Of a stretch of DNA of 36,678 bases, positions 1 through 10,370 are shown in pieces. The stretch comes from an uncultured Bacteroidales bacterium (GTDB lineage Bacteria > Bacteroidota > Bacteroidia > Bacteroidales > P3): NCBI GenBank assembly GCA_944320415.1, contig CALUHJ010000010.1, positions 1 through 36,678 of the forward strand, in the 5' to 3' direction. The translations under genes and the position numbers were made by a program. The notes below the pieces were generated by a model that ran no database searches, was not told the origin of the DNA, and worked only from the letters and a program-made list of their open reading frames with translations. Each line of letters starts with the position of its first letter. Positions within the stretch are counted from its first letter, which is position 1.

Positions 1-1
1 A

Positions 2-110
2 TTCCGTAAGAAGGCTCCCTTGTCCGTATTAAAAGTCTTTTTACAGTCCGGCAATCAGCTTTTGCTGAAAATTGATTCTGGAAAATCGAAACAAAGGGCT
101 ATTCTTTTGG
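2..110. repeat. Dispersed intergenic repeat, copy R1
   Basis: This stretch is closely related to 22473-22580 and more distantly to 24412-24478 and 27588-27663. The shared core includes gtccggcaatcagctttt followed by gctgaaa and a gattctggaaaatc-like tail. It lies just beyond the 3' end of the small secreted gene at 99-572, so it marks the downstream edge of the RHS locus. It may continue past the window start. Small insertions and deletions between R1 and R2 shift the reading frame upstream of the core, which argues that the repeat is not coding. Confidence 0.75.
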
Positions 111-572
111 ATACAAAAAGTTGGGTTTATATCTTGGCACTTGTATATAAAATTCCAACCAGTTTAGATACTCAAGATAACCTCCGTCACCTAGATAATC
201 ACCTCTTGCGATATAACCACTGCAATCAGGGAAAACGGTAGAAAAGATTTTCGCTATAAACCTTTCTTTTTCAGATTCTGACAAAAAAGATTGTAAATCT
301 CTCAATTGTAATTTGGATACTACTGCTACCTTTGCATTTGAATCTACCGGTTCAAGTTCAACTATTAAAAAAACACGAGCGCATCGTTCCGATTCTCTAA
401 GATTGTAGAATTGTTCATATCTCTCTTTGCCAATTGCTTCACCCAAAAGACTGTCAAACGTAATCTCTAGAGATTGTGAACAACCAAGTTCATAATATTT
501 TCTAGATTGAGCCATAATGTCATACGAAAGACATTGAATAATTACTAAAATCAAAACTAAATAGGTTTTCAT
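99..572 (-). CDS. Small secreted protein, candidate immunity protein of the RHS toxin
   Basis: I do not recognise a family for this 157-residue protein. It begins with a clear Sec signal peptide (about residues 1-21, hydrophobic core LVLILVIIQCLS, cleavage likely after IMAQ), and the mature part carries three cysteines. The start lies only 23 bases after the stop of the giant RHS gene on the same strand, which is where immunity genes of polymorphic toxins normally sit. An exported immunity protein would fit a toxin that acts in the periplasm or at the envelope. The immunity role is inferred from position and size only. The DNA is AT-rich like the toxin-encoding 3' end of the RHS gene and unlike the RHS core, which suggests that toxin and partner arrived together. 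Confidence 0.7.
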   Translation of the reverse strand: MKTYLVLILVIIQCLSYDIMAQSRKYYELGCSQSLEITFDSLLGEAIGKERYEQFYNLRESERCARVFLIVELEPVDSNAKVAVVSKLQLRDLQSFLSESEKERFIAKIFSTVFPDCSGYIARGDYLGDGGYLEYLNWLEFYIQVPRYKPNFLYPKE

Positions 573-595
573 ATCGACAATAAATAATTCGGTTG

Positions 596-3500
596 TTAAT
601 CATCAAATAATAAAAAAAGGTGCTTAGGTAGTTTACATTTTGATTCAACTGTGTAATGCTTATGTATAGCAGCATTATCTAGTCCAGTATTTTTATGGCT
701 TTTTCTAAAACAATCTTCGCCGGCACGGTATAAATCTGAAAAATCCTTAGATTTAACTTGGGATTTAGTAAAAGCATCCTTACAATTCATTAGATAAAAA
801 TCAAATAATGGTTTTGTCCACTCGGTATTTGGATGCCCTCCTCCAGTTTCAATTTGTATAACAAAAGTTGCTATTTTAGCTTCGTATTCGTAATTGAAAT
901 TCTCAAAAAAAACTTCATTTTTTTCGTGCTGAAAAGCATGAAACATCTCTTCAATAATTATATATCCTTCAGAAATAGATTGAGCGTTAGGAAATGTTAT
1001 AGTCCTGTTTTTTCTATTATATTGTCCTTGTACGCCTCCACCATCTACAATTGACGTCTGCCCGACCTCCACTATGTATTTATGCTCAGATTCTGACAAA
1101 GTGTTATACATCTTTTGAAACAATGGACTCTTTGAGCATTTTTCTTCTACTACTTTATTAAATTTAATACGGTCTTCGTCTGTTAAGCTACTCAAATCCC
1201 ATTCTCTTCCGTCCGGGTCTACCAGTATCACAGGATTGTTTGCACAATATGCGTAAGGTGACATTGACGGGTATTTGTCAGAAAGAGGGTCCACGCTTAA
1301 CCAGTTTATCTTTTCGCTGTCGTAGTATCTTGCACCGTAGTAGTGGTAACCTGTCTCAAAGTCTTTCTCCTTGCCGTTGAACTTGTAAACGCCCAAGTTG
1401 TATGCTTGTGGATCTACGTTGAAATGTTGCAAATCCACCCAATCTTCGCCGTATGGCAGGTAGTTGAGTGTTTGAACAACTGCACCGTTGCTTGCAGTAA
1501 CGTATGAAGCACTGCCCAAATGGTCACCGTGGTAGTAGAACGCAGGCTCGGCATTATCCTTGCCCAACAGATTCTCTACAATTTTGTACAGATTCACATT
1601 ATCCATGATTTCAGGTTCGACAGACATACATATATGGAAGGACATGACAATACTTTCTCTCTGAATATTGAATTGCTCTTCGTAATTGTGTTTTACCTTT
1701 AAAACCTGAGAATTTAACTCACTTCCTGTCATATGAGCAAAACCACCGCCTATCTTGCTGCAAACCCTTTTCCCTTCTTCGAAAATATGTTTGGTGTAAC
1801 CTTTAGGGGTTATCGTTATCAAGGCATTAGCATACAGAGTAGGCTCTACAAGTACTGGCTGTTGATAGTCGTTTCCGTTTTGATAAATGCTTGTGGTTTC
1901 CCCGGTGAATTTAAGGTTTCTTTCTCCGTTTGCATCATAGTTGTAATACGCACTTGCACCCTCCGTCTCCATGAATGCCTGCAAACGATTGTCCTCCGTC
2001 CAACAAAGACTGCGCCTCTTTTTTGCAGTTCCGTCAAAGTGACTTATCATATTTCCTTTTGCATCCCAGTCGCAACTGTCAAGAACTCCGCTCATTGCAT
2101 CTTCTATTTCTTTCACTGCAAACGGATTCGTATTATTATCATAAATATACTTGTTCTCGTATTTAACAGTATGCAGTCCATGAATATTATTCAATCTCGT
2201 ACTGTTCATGTATTTCACATTAAGTCTTCCATTTGGGGTATAAGACAAAACATTTTCGTATGCGAGTGTATTTGTGCTGTCACTCCATTCACCATCTGAA
2301 CGAACCAATCTATTAATGTCATCATATACATAATGTTGTATTTTTTGGTTCTGTCCACTGTCAACTATCTTGGTTATATTACCTACATTATCATATTCGT
2401 AATAATTGTTTTGGAGGAAAGTGTGATAATATTCCGAGAAGGTTTTCATGTTAACTAATCTCCTCGTCTCATTGTCATATATATAGTGAGTCTCTACTCC
2501 GTCTCCGTTTATTTCTCTTATTCTTTGCTCATATTTATCATACATTATACTGTCCAAGTAATAATAATCGGAAGGTGTCAATCCAACAATTATGCCGCCA
2601 CTGTTATTATTCCCGGATGACAGTTCTTTTCTGCCCCATACACGCTTTAGTTTTCCTCCTGCACCATATTCGTATATTACCTTTTCCTCATCAGGATACA
2701 GAATCAAACATACCCTGCCCCAACTGTCATAATCCCATTCGGTAGATAGAGTGATGGTTTCGTCAGTGTTAGGCAAGACGTAAGTGTGTCTGTTGAATGT
2801 TACGTTACCCATTTGGTCATATCCAAATTCCTGTACACCCGTCGCATCCTGCATACGTGTCACCCTGCCTGCCGAATTACCGGCGGTGCTGTCACCGTAA
2901 ACGTAATACACATTATTCCATGGTCTGTCGGAATACTCTATATTGTTTAAACGGTTGTAGTCATAGTAATAATAAATCTTCTCATTGCTTGCAGTCTTTT
3001 GAGTAGTCATGTTACCTGCCGGGTCGTAAGCCCATGTTGTTGTTCCGCTGCTCGGATGCGTTCTGCTCAGACGTCTTCCGCCCTTGTCATAGGTATGTGT
3101 GGTCGTGAAATCCTCCGGGTCTTTGCTTTGAAGAAGTTGTCCCAAGGCATCGTATGTGAAGCGTGTAGTGCCGCCGATTGCATTCGTTATCTGCGTTTGC
3201 AGTTGGCGATGATCGGTGTATATCTTAGTGCTGTGCCCGTTCTGGTCTGTCATGGTTGTCTTGAATCTCTCCATATCGTTGTAATCCTCTTCCATTTCAT
3301 ACAGATACAACGATGAAGTGCTGTCCGAATAGGTTACAACCAAAGGTCTGTCCATTATGTCATAGGTCGTTGTCTGCGGCCTTACGTCTCCGACCGAATC
3401 GATTGGAGCGAAATCTACATAACCCATTGCCCCTATATATCTGTAGCCTTCATCCACGTATGCAGTGTCCACCGTCACCGGATGGTACTCCGCAGTGGCC

Positions 3501-6500
3501 CTGCCAAGCGCATCGTATTCTATGCGTCCTGATACAAGAGAACGCTCTACGCCGTTTTCCTCTATGTCTTTTCTAATCTGAATGACGCGGCCCAATCCGT
3601 CGGCATTTGTCAGCGTATTTATGTCATTGCCTGGACGTCCCGGGTCATAATGGGATGTCGTGGAATAAAGTATGGCCTTGATTTGTCTGTATCCTGGTAT
3701 CAGCCCCGCTCCGAATGCTACGGGATATTTCCTCAAGTCCCAATAGTCGTATTTTATGGTATAAGGCCTATTGGATGCTATCTCCTTAGGACCAGTAAGC
3801 GTTTTCAAACGCCCACGGCTGTCATAAGTGTAGGCCATTCTGTTCCCCGATATATCGGTGACAACCAGAGGTTTTCCCCACTTGTAGTCATAGGTTGCGG
3901 TGGATTGATAACCGAAACTGTTTCTCGTCTTTACGGGATATGTATGGACAATGGAGTCGTAGGTGTAGCTTATGACCATCCGTTGACCATTGTTGTTCGG
4001 CGGCAGCTTTGCACTTGTGATATTGCCGTAGGTGTCATACGTATAGTCGTATATGCTGTTTGCGGTGTCGTTTATCTTTACGGACAACCATATCAGAGAA
4101 CCGAGCGAGTCGTAAAGGGCAGAGCGTTGGCGAATGGTATCTCCGTCGTATTGCGATATCAAAGAGACCCGTCCAACCTGAGAGACAATATAACGGACGG
4201 TATCATAACTGTATTCCATTTCCGAGATTATGTCATCGTCCGCATAGGCCGTCACTTCACTATCCCAATATTCCACATCCATCTCTTCAGGGGCATAGTT
4301 ACTGCTTCCGGCATCTGTAAACGAACTTACATTACCATATTCGGTATATGTGTAATATCTGTCCGTCTGTATGCCCGGAACCGAATCACCCTCGTAATAC
4401 AGTGTCTTTTCGTGTTTCAATACAGGGTAAACATCACCTATACACTGTGCAGGGGTTTCGCTGTCAATGAACTCTCCCGATGTTATCTCTGCAGGAACAT
4501 ACAGATAGTGGTTCTCCACATATTTGTTGCCTCCTGCGTCCGATACGACATTATAATGGGACAGCCCTTCATACAGATAGTTATCATTATGGTATCTCGT
4601 TGTGGTCACTCTGTACAGTGCACCTTCAAGGTATTCCTTAGTCGTCACGCTGTCGTAGCCATAGTCTTTTCTTTCGTAGCGATCATATTTTCTGTTACGA
4701 TATTCGAATGCATACCTCATCGTGTCGTCTCCGTCTCCGGTGTAACCGTCATAGACCACGAGCGAATCCATATTCCAATATCTCTGAGGACAGTCATAAG
4801 AACCGTCTTCGGACAGTTTGTAACTTATCCAATATTCCGACCCGAATATTGTCGATACATGGTTCAACAGGTTGACACTGCCTATGGTGGAATATCTTAC
4901 GCCATCTTTGGTTACATAGTCAGGATAACCGTCATTGTTCATATCTATCCATTGACTTTCGGTTTCGGATTTGCTCCATGACATACCGCCTTTAGGGTTT
5001 AAAACGACCTTGATAAAGGAATTGGTAAATCCGAATGATACAGCAGCAGAAGCATCATAGCTATGCGAAATACTCATATCCTCAATGCCCGAACCTATAT
5101 TTTGTCTATACTGACTGAAACCTTCGCCATTGTTGAACCATACACCGTTGCTACTTACAGCGTCGGGCAGACCGTCACCATTTATGTCTATCATAGAGTA
5201 TTCGGAAGTATTTTTATAGCCACAACCGCCGATATTGAGTGTCAGGCTTGTATTTTTTATATTTTTAATTGCCTGTGTAGGCAATAGTGCTGTAATTTCT
5301 TCTGATAAGCCGCCCGAGGCATAGGCATTTACCGAAAAGCTGCTGTCTTCCATTATCCTGTTAAAGGTAAACGTTCCATCTGCCCAGCCGTAACCACAGT
5401 TGTATTTAACCCTCGTCTGCTCTCCATCACTATACAGCCTGTCAGGTAATCCATCACCGTTTATATCCATAATGGTCATTTGAGTGTTGTCTTTTCCTAT
5501 TGTAGCTCCGAGACCTGTAGAGAATTTTGCTTCTATATTGGATTTAGCTCTCTTTATATTGTTAGAGGATTCTTTTACCATTTTCAGATATGAAGCTCCG
5601 GCCGTTGCTCCTTCGGAAGAATACTTTGTTTTGTTTATACCTACGACGCTTTGGTTTACAACAAGACTGCTTAGTCCTCCTGTTGGCTTGCTGTATTGTA
5701 TGGCAGCCTCCGAAATAATATCAGGGTAACTGTCTCCATTCATATCCATATAGTCACTCAAAAGAGAGTTGTCCCCCCTGCTATGGCTGAAAGAAATCGA
5801 TACATCCTCTCCCATAGAATAAGACCATGAGAAACCGTCGTTTAAATTCAATTTATTGACTGCAACAACCATACCTGTTGTTGTAGGCATTGGACTCAAA
5901 GTGTAGTCAGGCTCTTGATTTTCGGGATTTGTTTGACTTACTCGTGCATTACCTGCAAGGTCTTTGGTTGCAAAAATAATATCTCCATAACCTACCCAGC
6001 CGTTGTATTCGCTGTTGGCATTCATCGCAAAAAATTTATCCTGTAAAGGATTGTAGAAACCTTCAATGCTACTTTCAGGATTGTCAGACAGGTTGGCAAG
6101 AGCTATAGTGTCTATCGCACTTGGCAGAAAGTCTTCCGTTGAGGCAAATATATCGTTCAGATAAAGACTGTCTTCAACTATCAAACTGTCCGCTTCACTG
6201 TTTACCTTATATCCGAACTGTCCCCAATTGCGATACATCGTTCCAAACTTGTCATGGCTTTCCGGGTAATTAGTATAAATTCCGGCCTGTACTTCATTTG
6301 TTTGACCGTCAGAAGACAATAGTACTCTGTTTGTAGTTATTACCGAGGCATTTGGATAATAGAGGTCTATATAATATTTTGCTCCTGCTTGAAGTGTTAT
6401 ATCAGATAAAGATGCATAGTTGGAAGAAACAATACTTTGAGCCATAAAACCATCATCGTCTTTAAGTGTCATAATGCAAGCTGAGGCAGAAACAGGAAAC

Positions 6501-9500
6501 TTAACCTTTATATTAGTCATTGTGTTTGTCGGAACAAATACAGTGCCAGGTACTGCCATATAGTCGAATGCTTTCTTATGTACGATAGGATGGTAGACAA
6601 TATTATATTTGTTTTCTGCTGCATTGTATATGTCGCTTTGACTGAAAGTCTCATCGTAAGAAGCGATAATACTTGCCGTTAAGTCGGCATTTATATCCGT
6701 CCAATCCAATTGGTTGTAAACATGTTTTGGTTGCAAGACAAAAGACAAGCTCTGATTACCATCACTCAATTGCAATCCTTCACCCTCAAAACAAGGCACT
6801 GTATCAGACGTGATGACATTGTTGTTCTGATAATCTTTATACAAATCGATGTCAAATGTTATAACAGTATCAAGCACTATTCCTTTTGGGAAAGAAACCG
6901 TATGCACAACTATTGGAGAACTTTCTTCTGAACGGATAACATCAAACGATGTTGTATCTATATCATCGGCGTTGCAAGTAAAAATAGAAGAAAGAAAATT
7001 TGGATCGTATTGAAAGTGCATACTGTCTTTGATTTCGCTGTATCGGTTGATAAGGAACAATAAGGTATCTTTCAAGACTTTGCCGCCACTTGTGATATGA
7101 GCCTCTACTCTGAACCTGCTATCGAAAGGCGCACCAATCCTTTGCTCCTGACTCAAAGAAAAGTCTTCGCCATAATTGAACACAAATATGCTATCTCCGT
7201 TTGCGTCTACTCTGTTAAGAGTACTTTGAGGATATGTTGAAGATGTGGCAATAGGGTTGTTAGCAGAGGTATATCTTACGGTAGGATTCCAAGCTACTAT
7301 ATCATAGTCCCTCCTGTTCACCGAATTAATTCTGAAATATAGCCTATTACCTTTGTTTACCGATATATTGTTTACCGTCATATCGGTTGAGGAGTTGGAC
7401 GGCGTAAGAACTCTCGAAATAAGATGTTCTCCTGCTTCTGACTTTTGAACTGTCAACCATACCCCGTCACAAACGTTGCTGTTTATGCCCAACGCTTCGA
7501 AATTCGTCAACAATGAGGCACTACCCTCAATGTTTACAACTCCTGAATATGGCGCTTCCCATACCCTCACAAGATCGATATTTGGTTCATATCTTTCTGG
7601 ATATTCATAATACAGAGAATCAACTATTGTCCAACAGGTATCCACACTTGTATGTACATTATTCATTACGGTATCCTTGTACCACACGGTTAATTCCCAA
7701 ACGGAATCTTTACCTGTCACTACCAATACGCTGTCAGTTATAGGAAACCATACCCTTTCATTAATACGTTCCGTCGATATTATACACGTGTCTCTTTCAA
7801 AATATTTCCATCCGGAAGAAAACAACGAAGTATCCACAACTTCATCATTGGTTATGAAATCATCTTCACATCCACCAAATACCGGTATTTGGGTGTCGTC
7901 CGTAAAATCGGAGAATGTGGGTATTCCGTCTTCATCAAGACGATTGAGATATATGCGTCCGTTTTCTATTATATCTACCAAACCGTCTGCATCTACATCA
8001 GAAAGATATGTAGAGGTTGCACTTCTGGAATCGCTCCAATTTGCACTTGCGCCCAATCCCCATAACTGTCCTTCCACTCCCCAATTGTCTGAAGTGGAAG
8101 AATTGTATTGGAAACCTTGTATGCCGATTATAGAAGTTAACTCACCGAATGTTACCGCACTGTTATTACCACCCGAAGAAGTATTCAGTCTGTACATAAG
8201 GTTATTTTCTCCTCTTATGAGTTTGTCGGGATAACCGTCTCCATTCAAATCGGTAAATGTCACTAAGCCATCAGACTCTTCTTTCGTGTAAAGATAGTTC
8301 CCACCTATCGTAAGGTCTTTTAATGCAAAATTAAATCCAACTCCTACATTAACTCCTCCACCAATATTCCATGAATATGAATTTGTTGCATTGATGTTGC
8401 TCTGTTCGTTTACATTCAAAAAATAATATGGAGAAAGATCAGGATCGTCATTGTCCTCATAGAAGAAAGAAGTAAAAGGTCCCAACAAAGAGTCTGACAT
8501 TTGATTGTAATCAAAAGAATACATCAAATGAAAATATATCATATCCTTCGTTTCAAAATCACATCTGTTGTATGGATGAAAGTTCAATATATTTATAAGA
8601 GAATCCCATACACGCTTCTGTATCTGAGGATCCGGCTCATAACGTTGATATTTTGCACTGTCTTCAAATCCCTCAAATACACTGCACAACAAAGTCTTGT
8701 CGAATTCTCCGACATTGTAGCCGAAATAATATTCCCTTATCGTGTCAGAATCATACAGCACTTGTATTTTATCAAGCAGTTTCGCATCGCTTTCCTTGAA
8801 TCCGTTCCTGTAAGACGTACTCTTGTCCGTCTTGTCCACAGTCTTGAATAAAACTCTGTATTTTCCGGCATCGTTGTCATTGATATTACCTGTATATTGT
8901 ATATCGTTCAATACTTTCTGATAAATATTATCTCTATTTACGGTTTGATAGTTGTAAGTTATCGTGTTTCCATACTTGTCCACTACTTTTGTCAGATACC
9001 ATTTGGCTATATTGCTGGCTTTGTTGTGATATTTTCTGAACACACCTGAAGGATCCATGACGTTGCCATCACTGCTTCCGTAGAAATATCTTGTTCCGTT
9101 CTTATCCGTCACTTCCCACCAATATGTCTTTGGACTGTTCCCATGTCTTATTATTTTTCTGAATGCTCCTTCCACTCGCGTGTAAAACCGTCTTCTGTCG
9201 GCATCTTCATCCGGTTCACCGTCCTGATCCAAGTCCATCCTAGATTCAGGTTCTCTGTGATATGCAGGCTTATGCAGTCTGAACATACCTTCATCATCAT
9301 AGTAACTTGTCACAAGTGTTTCTCCATCCAACAAATATGTCTCCGTTTCATTAGTTGAATCATAAAGAGGAACGCCCCATCTTGTTTCCACACTAATGCA
9401 GGAGACTCCCAAATCCCATCCCAATCCTAACCAACCGCTCCCACCAGAACTGTTATATGTCAGATTTATATTAGGCTGCATTCCGTTTCTTCCGGCCGGT

Positions 9501-10330
9501 AACTGTATCGGATAAACCAAGTTGGCCGTACCACGATTATTTGCTTCGGGCGGACTCATAAGCGTCAATCCATCCAAAGGGTGCACTGCCTCCAGATCTT
9601 TTATGCTCGTAGGAGTATACGCCATGGCATCCGATGATTCGGGTACTTTCAAAATACCATTGATATAATCTGTGAAATGATTAGTTCTTGAATAAACGAT
9701 CTGATTAATTTCATCCACACTATCCCTTTCTATTTGTTGCCATTGCTTAGTCTGCTCGTTATAAAAATAGGTATAAATATCCTGTGCGGTATAGCCAAAA
9801 GGTATCTGTGAACTGTCATAGCTTATGGCAAGGGTTATGTCCTTATCGAATTGCTGACCGTCAGGCAAGAGTCTGTAACCATGCACGTCCTTTGTGAGGT
9901 TTTGCATTTGCTCAGGAACATGAGGGATGTTCTCACTGTTCAATACGTTTATGCTTATCTCCGTAGCGGTTTGTACAGCCCCACTGTCTATTATGAGCTT
10001 TATCTCTTCCGTACCGAACTCTGTTATGTCATCAGGAGAAACAGATTTACTCTCAAGATGCATAGCGGCTATGTTCTCTGTCACCTTTCCCCGTTGCAAA
10101 TATGACTCGGTATAATCGTCAACATTTGATTTTGAACATACTTCCGATAGCTTGGATGAATTATTACTATCATAAGACAAATCATCACGATGATCGTATG
10201 ATGTCATACCAACATTGGTCATGATATCTCCTTTTACTCCAGAATCGGAATAGTTACTGCATCCGGTAATATTTGTTACTATCGCAAACAGAACAACTGC
10301 CAAACTTAAATGGGTAATATGCTGTTTCAT
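596..10330 (-). CDS. Giant RHS/SpvB-type lipoprotein with C-terminal zincin-like toxin domain
   Basis: A 3244-residue surface protein. A lipoprotein signal peptide ends in ITGC (Cys about 24), so it is probably lipid-anchored. An SpvB/TcdB-like start follows (about 255-340, PAGRNGMQP and GWLGLGWDL). DxNGDGxPD calcium-type VCBS/FG-GAP motifs lie near residues 694, 775, 1530, 1617, 1713 and 1796. YD-type RHS repeats run from about 2150 to 2900 (for example YDALGQL, YDPAGNM). The RHS core closes with GDHLGSA, then YYGARYYDSE, and ends at DPDGRE (3038-3043). The last 201 residues form a variable toxin tip with EEMFHAFQH (3127-3135) and YEYEA (3147-3151), a zincin-like metallopeptidase pattern in which Glu replaces the first His of HExxH. 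RHS shells enclose and release such tips. The tip DNA is far more AT-rich than the core. The gene lies 40 bases after the T9SS-protein gene, probably in one operon. Confidence 0.93.
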   Translation of the reverse strand: MKQHITHLSLAVVLFAIVTNITGCSNYSDSGVKGDIMTNVGMTSYDHRDDLSYDSNNSSKLSEVCSKSNVDDYTESYLQRGKVTENIAAMHLESKSVSPDDITEFGTEEIKLIIDSGAVQTATEISINVLNSENIPHVPEQMQNLTKDVHGYRLLPDGQQFDKDITLAISYDSSQIPFGYTAQDIYTYFYNEQTKQWQQIERDSVDEINQIVYSRTNHFTDYINGILKVPESSDAMAYTPTSIKDLEAVHPLDGLTLMSPPEANNRGTANLVYPIQLPAGRNGMQPNINLTYNSSGGSGWLGLGWDLGVSCISVETRWGVPLYDSTNETETYLLDGETLVTSYYDDEGMFRLHKPAYHREPESRMDLDQDGEPDEDADRRRFYTRVEGAFRKIIRHGNSPKTYWWEVTDKNGTRYFYGSSDGNVMDPSGVFRKYHNKASNIAKWYLTKVVDKYGNTITYNYQTVNRDNIYQKVLNDIQYTGNINDNDAGKYRVLFKTVDKTDKSTSYRNGFKESDAKLLDKIQVLYDSDTIREYYFGYNVGEFDKTLLCSVFEGFEDSAKYQRYEPDPQIQKRVWDSLINILNFHPYNRCDFETKDMIYFHLMYSFDYNQMSDSLLGPFTSFFYEDNDDPDLSPYYFLNVNEQSNINATNSYSWNIGGGVNVGVGFNFALKDLTIGGNYLYTKEESDGLVTFTDLNGDGYPDKLIRGENNLMYRLNTSSGGNNSAVTFGELTSIIGIQGFQYNSSTSDNWGVEGQLWGLGASANWSDSRSATSTYLSDVDADGLVDIIENGRIYLNRLDEDGIPTFSDFTDDTQIPVFGGCEDDFITNDEVVDTSLFSSGWKYFERDTCIISTERINERVWFPITDSVLVVTGKDSVWELTVWYKDTVMNNVHTSVDTCWTIVDSLYYEYPERYEPNIDLVRVWEAPYSGVVNIEGSASLLTNFEALGINSNVCDGVWLTVQKSEAGEHLISRVLTPSNSSTDMTVNNISVNKGNRLYFRINSVNRRDYDIVAWNPTVRYTSANNPIATSSTYPQSTLNRVDANGDSIFVFNYGEDFSLSQEQRIGAPFDSRFRVEAHITSGGKVLKDTLLFLINRYSEIKDSMHFQYDPNFLSSIFTCNADDIDTTSFDVIRSEESSPIVVHTVSFPKGIVLDTVITFDIDLYKDYQNNNVITSDTVPCFEGEGLQLSDGNQSLSFVLQPKHVYNQLDWTDINADLTASIIASYDETFSQSDIYNAAENKYNIVYHPIVHKKAFDYMAVPGTVFVPTNTMTNIKVKFPVSASACIMTLKDDDGFMAQSIVSSNYASLSDITLQAGAKYYIDLYYPNASVITTNRVLLSSDGQTNEVQAGIYTNYPESHDKFGTMYRNWGQFGYKVNSEADSLIVEDSLYLNDIFASTEDFLPSAIDTIALANLSDNPESSIEGFYNPLQDKFFAMNANSEYNGWVGYGDIIFATKDLAGNARVSQTNPENQEPDYTLSPMPTTTGMVVAVNKLNLNDGFSWSYSMGEDVSISFSHSRGDNSLLSDYMDMNGDSYPDIISEAAIQYSKPTGGLSSLVVNQSVVGINKTKYSSEGATAGASYLKMVKESSNNIKRAKSNIEAKFSTGLGATIGKDNTQMTIMDINGDGLPDRLYSDGEQTRVKYNCGYGWADGTFTFNRIMEDSSFSVNAYASGGLSEEITALLPTQAIKNIKNTSLTLNIGGCGYKNTSEYSMIDINGDGLPDAVSSNGVWFNNGEGFSQYRQNIGSGIEDMSISHSYDASAAVSFGFTNSFIKVVLNPKGGMSWSKSETESQWIDMNNDGYPDYVTKDGVRYSTIGSVNLLNHVSTIFGSEYWISYKLSEDGSYDCPQRYWNMDSLVVYDGYTGDGDDTMRYAFEYRNRKYDRYERKDYGYDSVTTKEYLEGALYRVTTTRYHNDNYLYEGLSHYNVVSDAGGNKYVENHYLYVPAEITSGEFIDSETPAQCIGDVYPVLKHEKTLYYEGDSVPGIQTDRYYTYTEYGNVSSFTDAGSSNYAPEEMDVEYWDSEVTAYADDDIISEMEYSYDTVRYIVSQVGRVSLISQYDGDTIRQRSALYDSLGSLIWLSVKINDTANSIYDYTYDTYGNITSAKLPPNNNGQRMVISYTYDSIVHTYPVKTRNSFGYQSTATYDYKWGKPLVVTDISGNRMAYTYDSRGRLKTLTGPKEIASNRPYTIKYDYWDLRKYPVAFGAGLIPGYRQIKAILYSTTSHYDPGRPGNDINTLTNADGLGRVIQIRKDIEENGVERSLVSGRIEYDALGRATAEYHPVTVDTAYVDEGYRYIGAMGYVDFAPIDSVGDVRPQTTTYDIMDRPLVVTYSDSTSSLYLYEMEEDYNDMERFKTTMTDQNGHSTKIYTDHRQLQTQITNAIGGTTRFTYDALGQLLQSKDPEDFTTTHTYDKGGRRLSRTHPSSGTTTWAYDPAGNMTTQKTASNEKIYYYYDYNRLNNIEYSDRPWNNVYYVYGDSTAGNSAGRVTRMQDATGVQEFGYDQMGNVTFNRHTYVLPNTDETITLSTEWDYDSWGRVCLILYPDEEKVIYEYGAGGKLKRVWGRKELSSGNNNSGGIIVGLTPSDYYYLDSIMYDKYEQRIREINGDGVETHYIYDNETRRLVNMKTFSEYYHTFLQNNYYEYDNVGNITKIVDSGQNQKIQHYVYDDINRLVRSDGEWSDSTNTLAYENVLSYTPNGRLNVKYMNSTRLNNIHGLHTVKYENKYIYDNNTNPFAVKEIEDAMSGVLDSCDWDAKGNMISHFDGTAKKRRSLCWTEDNRLQAFMETEGASAYYNYDANGERNLKFTGETTSIYQNGNDYQQPVLVEPTLYANALITITPKGYTKHIFEEGKRVCSKIGGGFAHMTGSELNSQVLKVKHNYEEQFNIQRESIVMSFHICMSVEPEIMDNVNLYKIVENLLGKDNAEPAFYYHGDHLGSASYVTASNGAVVQTLNYLPYGEDWVDLQHFNVDPQAYNLGVYKFNGKEKDFETGYHYYGARYYDSEKINWLSVDPLSDKYPSMSPYAYCANNPVILVDPDGREWDLSSLTDEDRIKFNKVVEEKCSKSPLFQKMYNTLSESEHKYIVEVGQTSIVDGGGVQGQYNRKNRTITFPNAQSISEGYIIIEEMFHAFQHEKNEVFFENFNYEYEAKIATFVIQIETGGGHPNTEWTKPLFDFYLMNCKDAFTKSQVKSKDFSDLYRAGEDCFRKSHKNTGLDNAAIHKHYTVESKCKLPKHLFLLFDD
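1254..1378 (-). repeat. RHS tip segment duplicated at 24127-24251
   Basis: This part of the RHS gene encodes about residues 2985-3025, from GKEKDFETG through YYGARYYDSE to SMSP. It matches 24127-24251 at 122 of 125 bases by direct comparison. The match ends inside the codon after SMSP, which is Tyr here and a stop in the other copy. It marks a conserved block just upstream of the variable toxin cassette and would be a natural site for recombination. Confidence 0.93.
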
Positions 10331-10370
10331 GGTTCACTATTATTTAGTCCGTAATATTTTCTCTCTTTAA

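Noticed and set aside
3650..4981. Long open frame of 443 codons on the plus strand inside the RHS gene
   Set aside because: It is antisense to the RHS repeat region, shows no domain, signal or start context, and its composition follows from the repetitive codons of the opposite strand.
7677..8234. Plus-strand frame of 185 codons
   Set aside because: It is antisense to the RHS gene, with no family resemblance.
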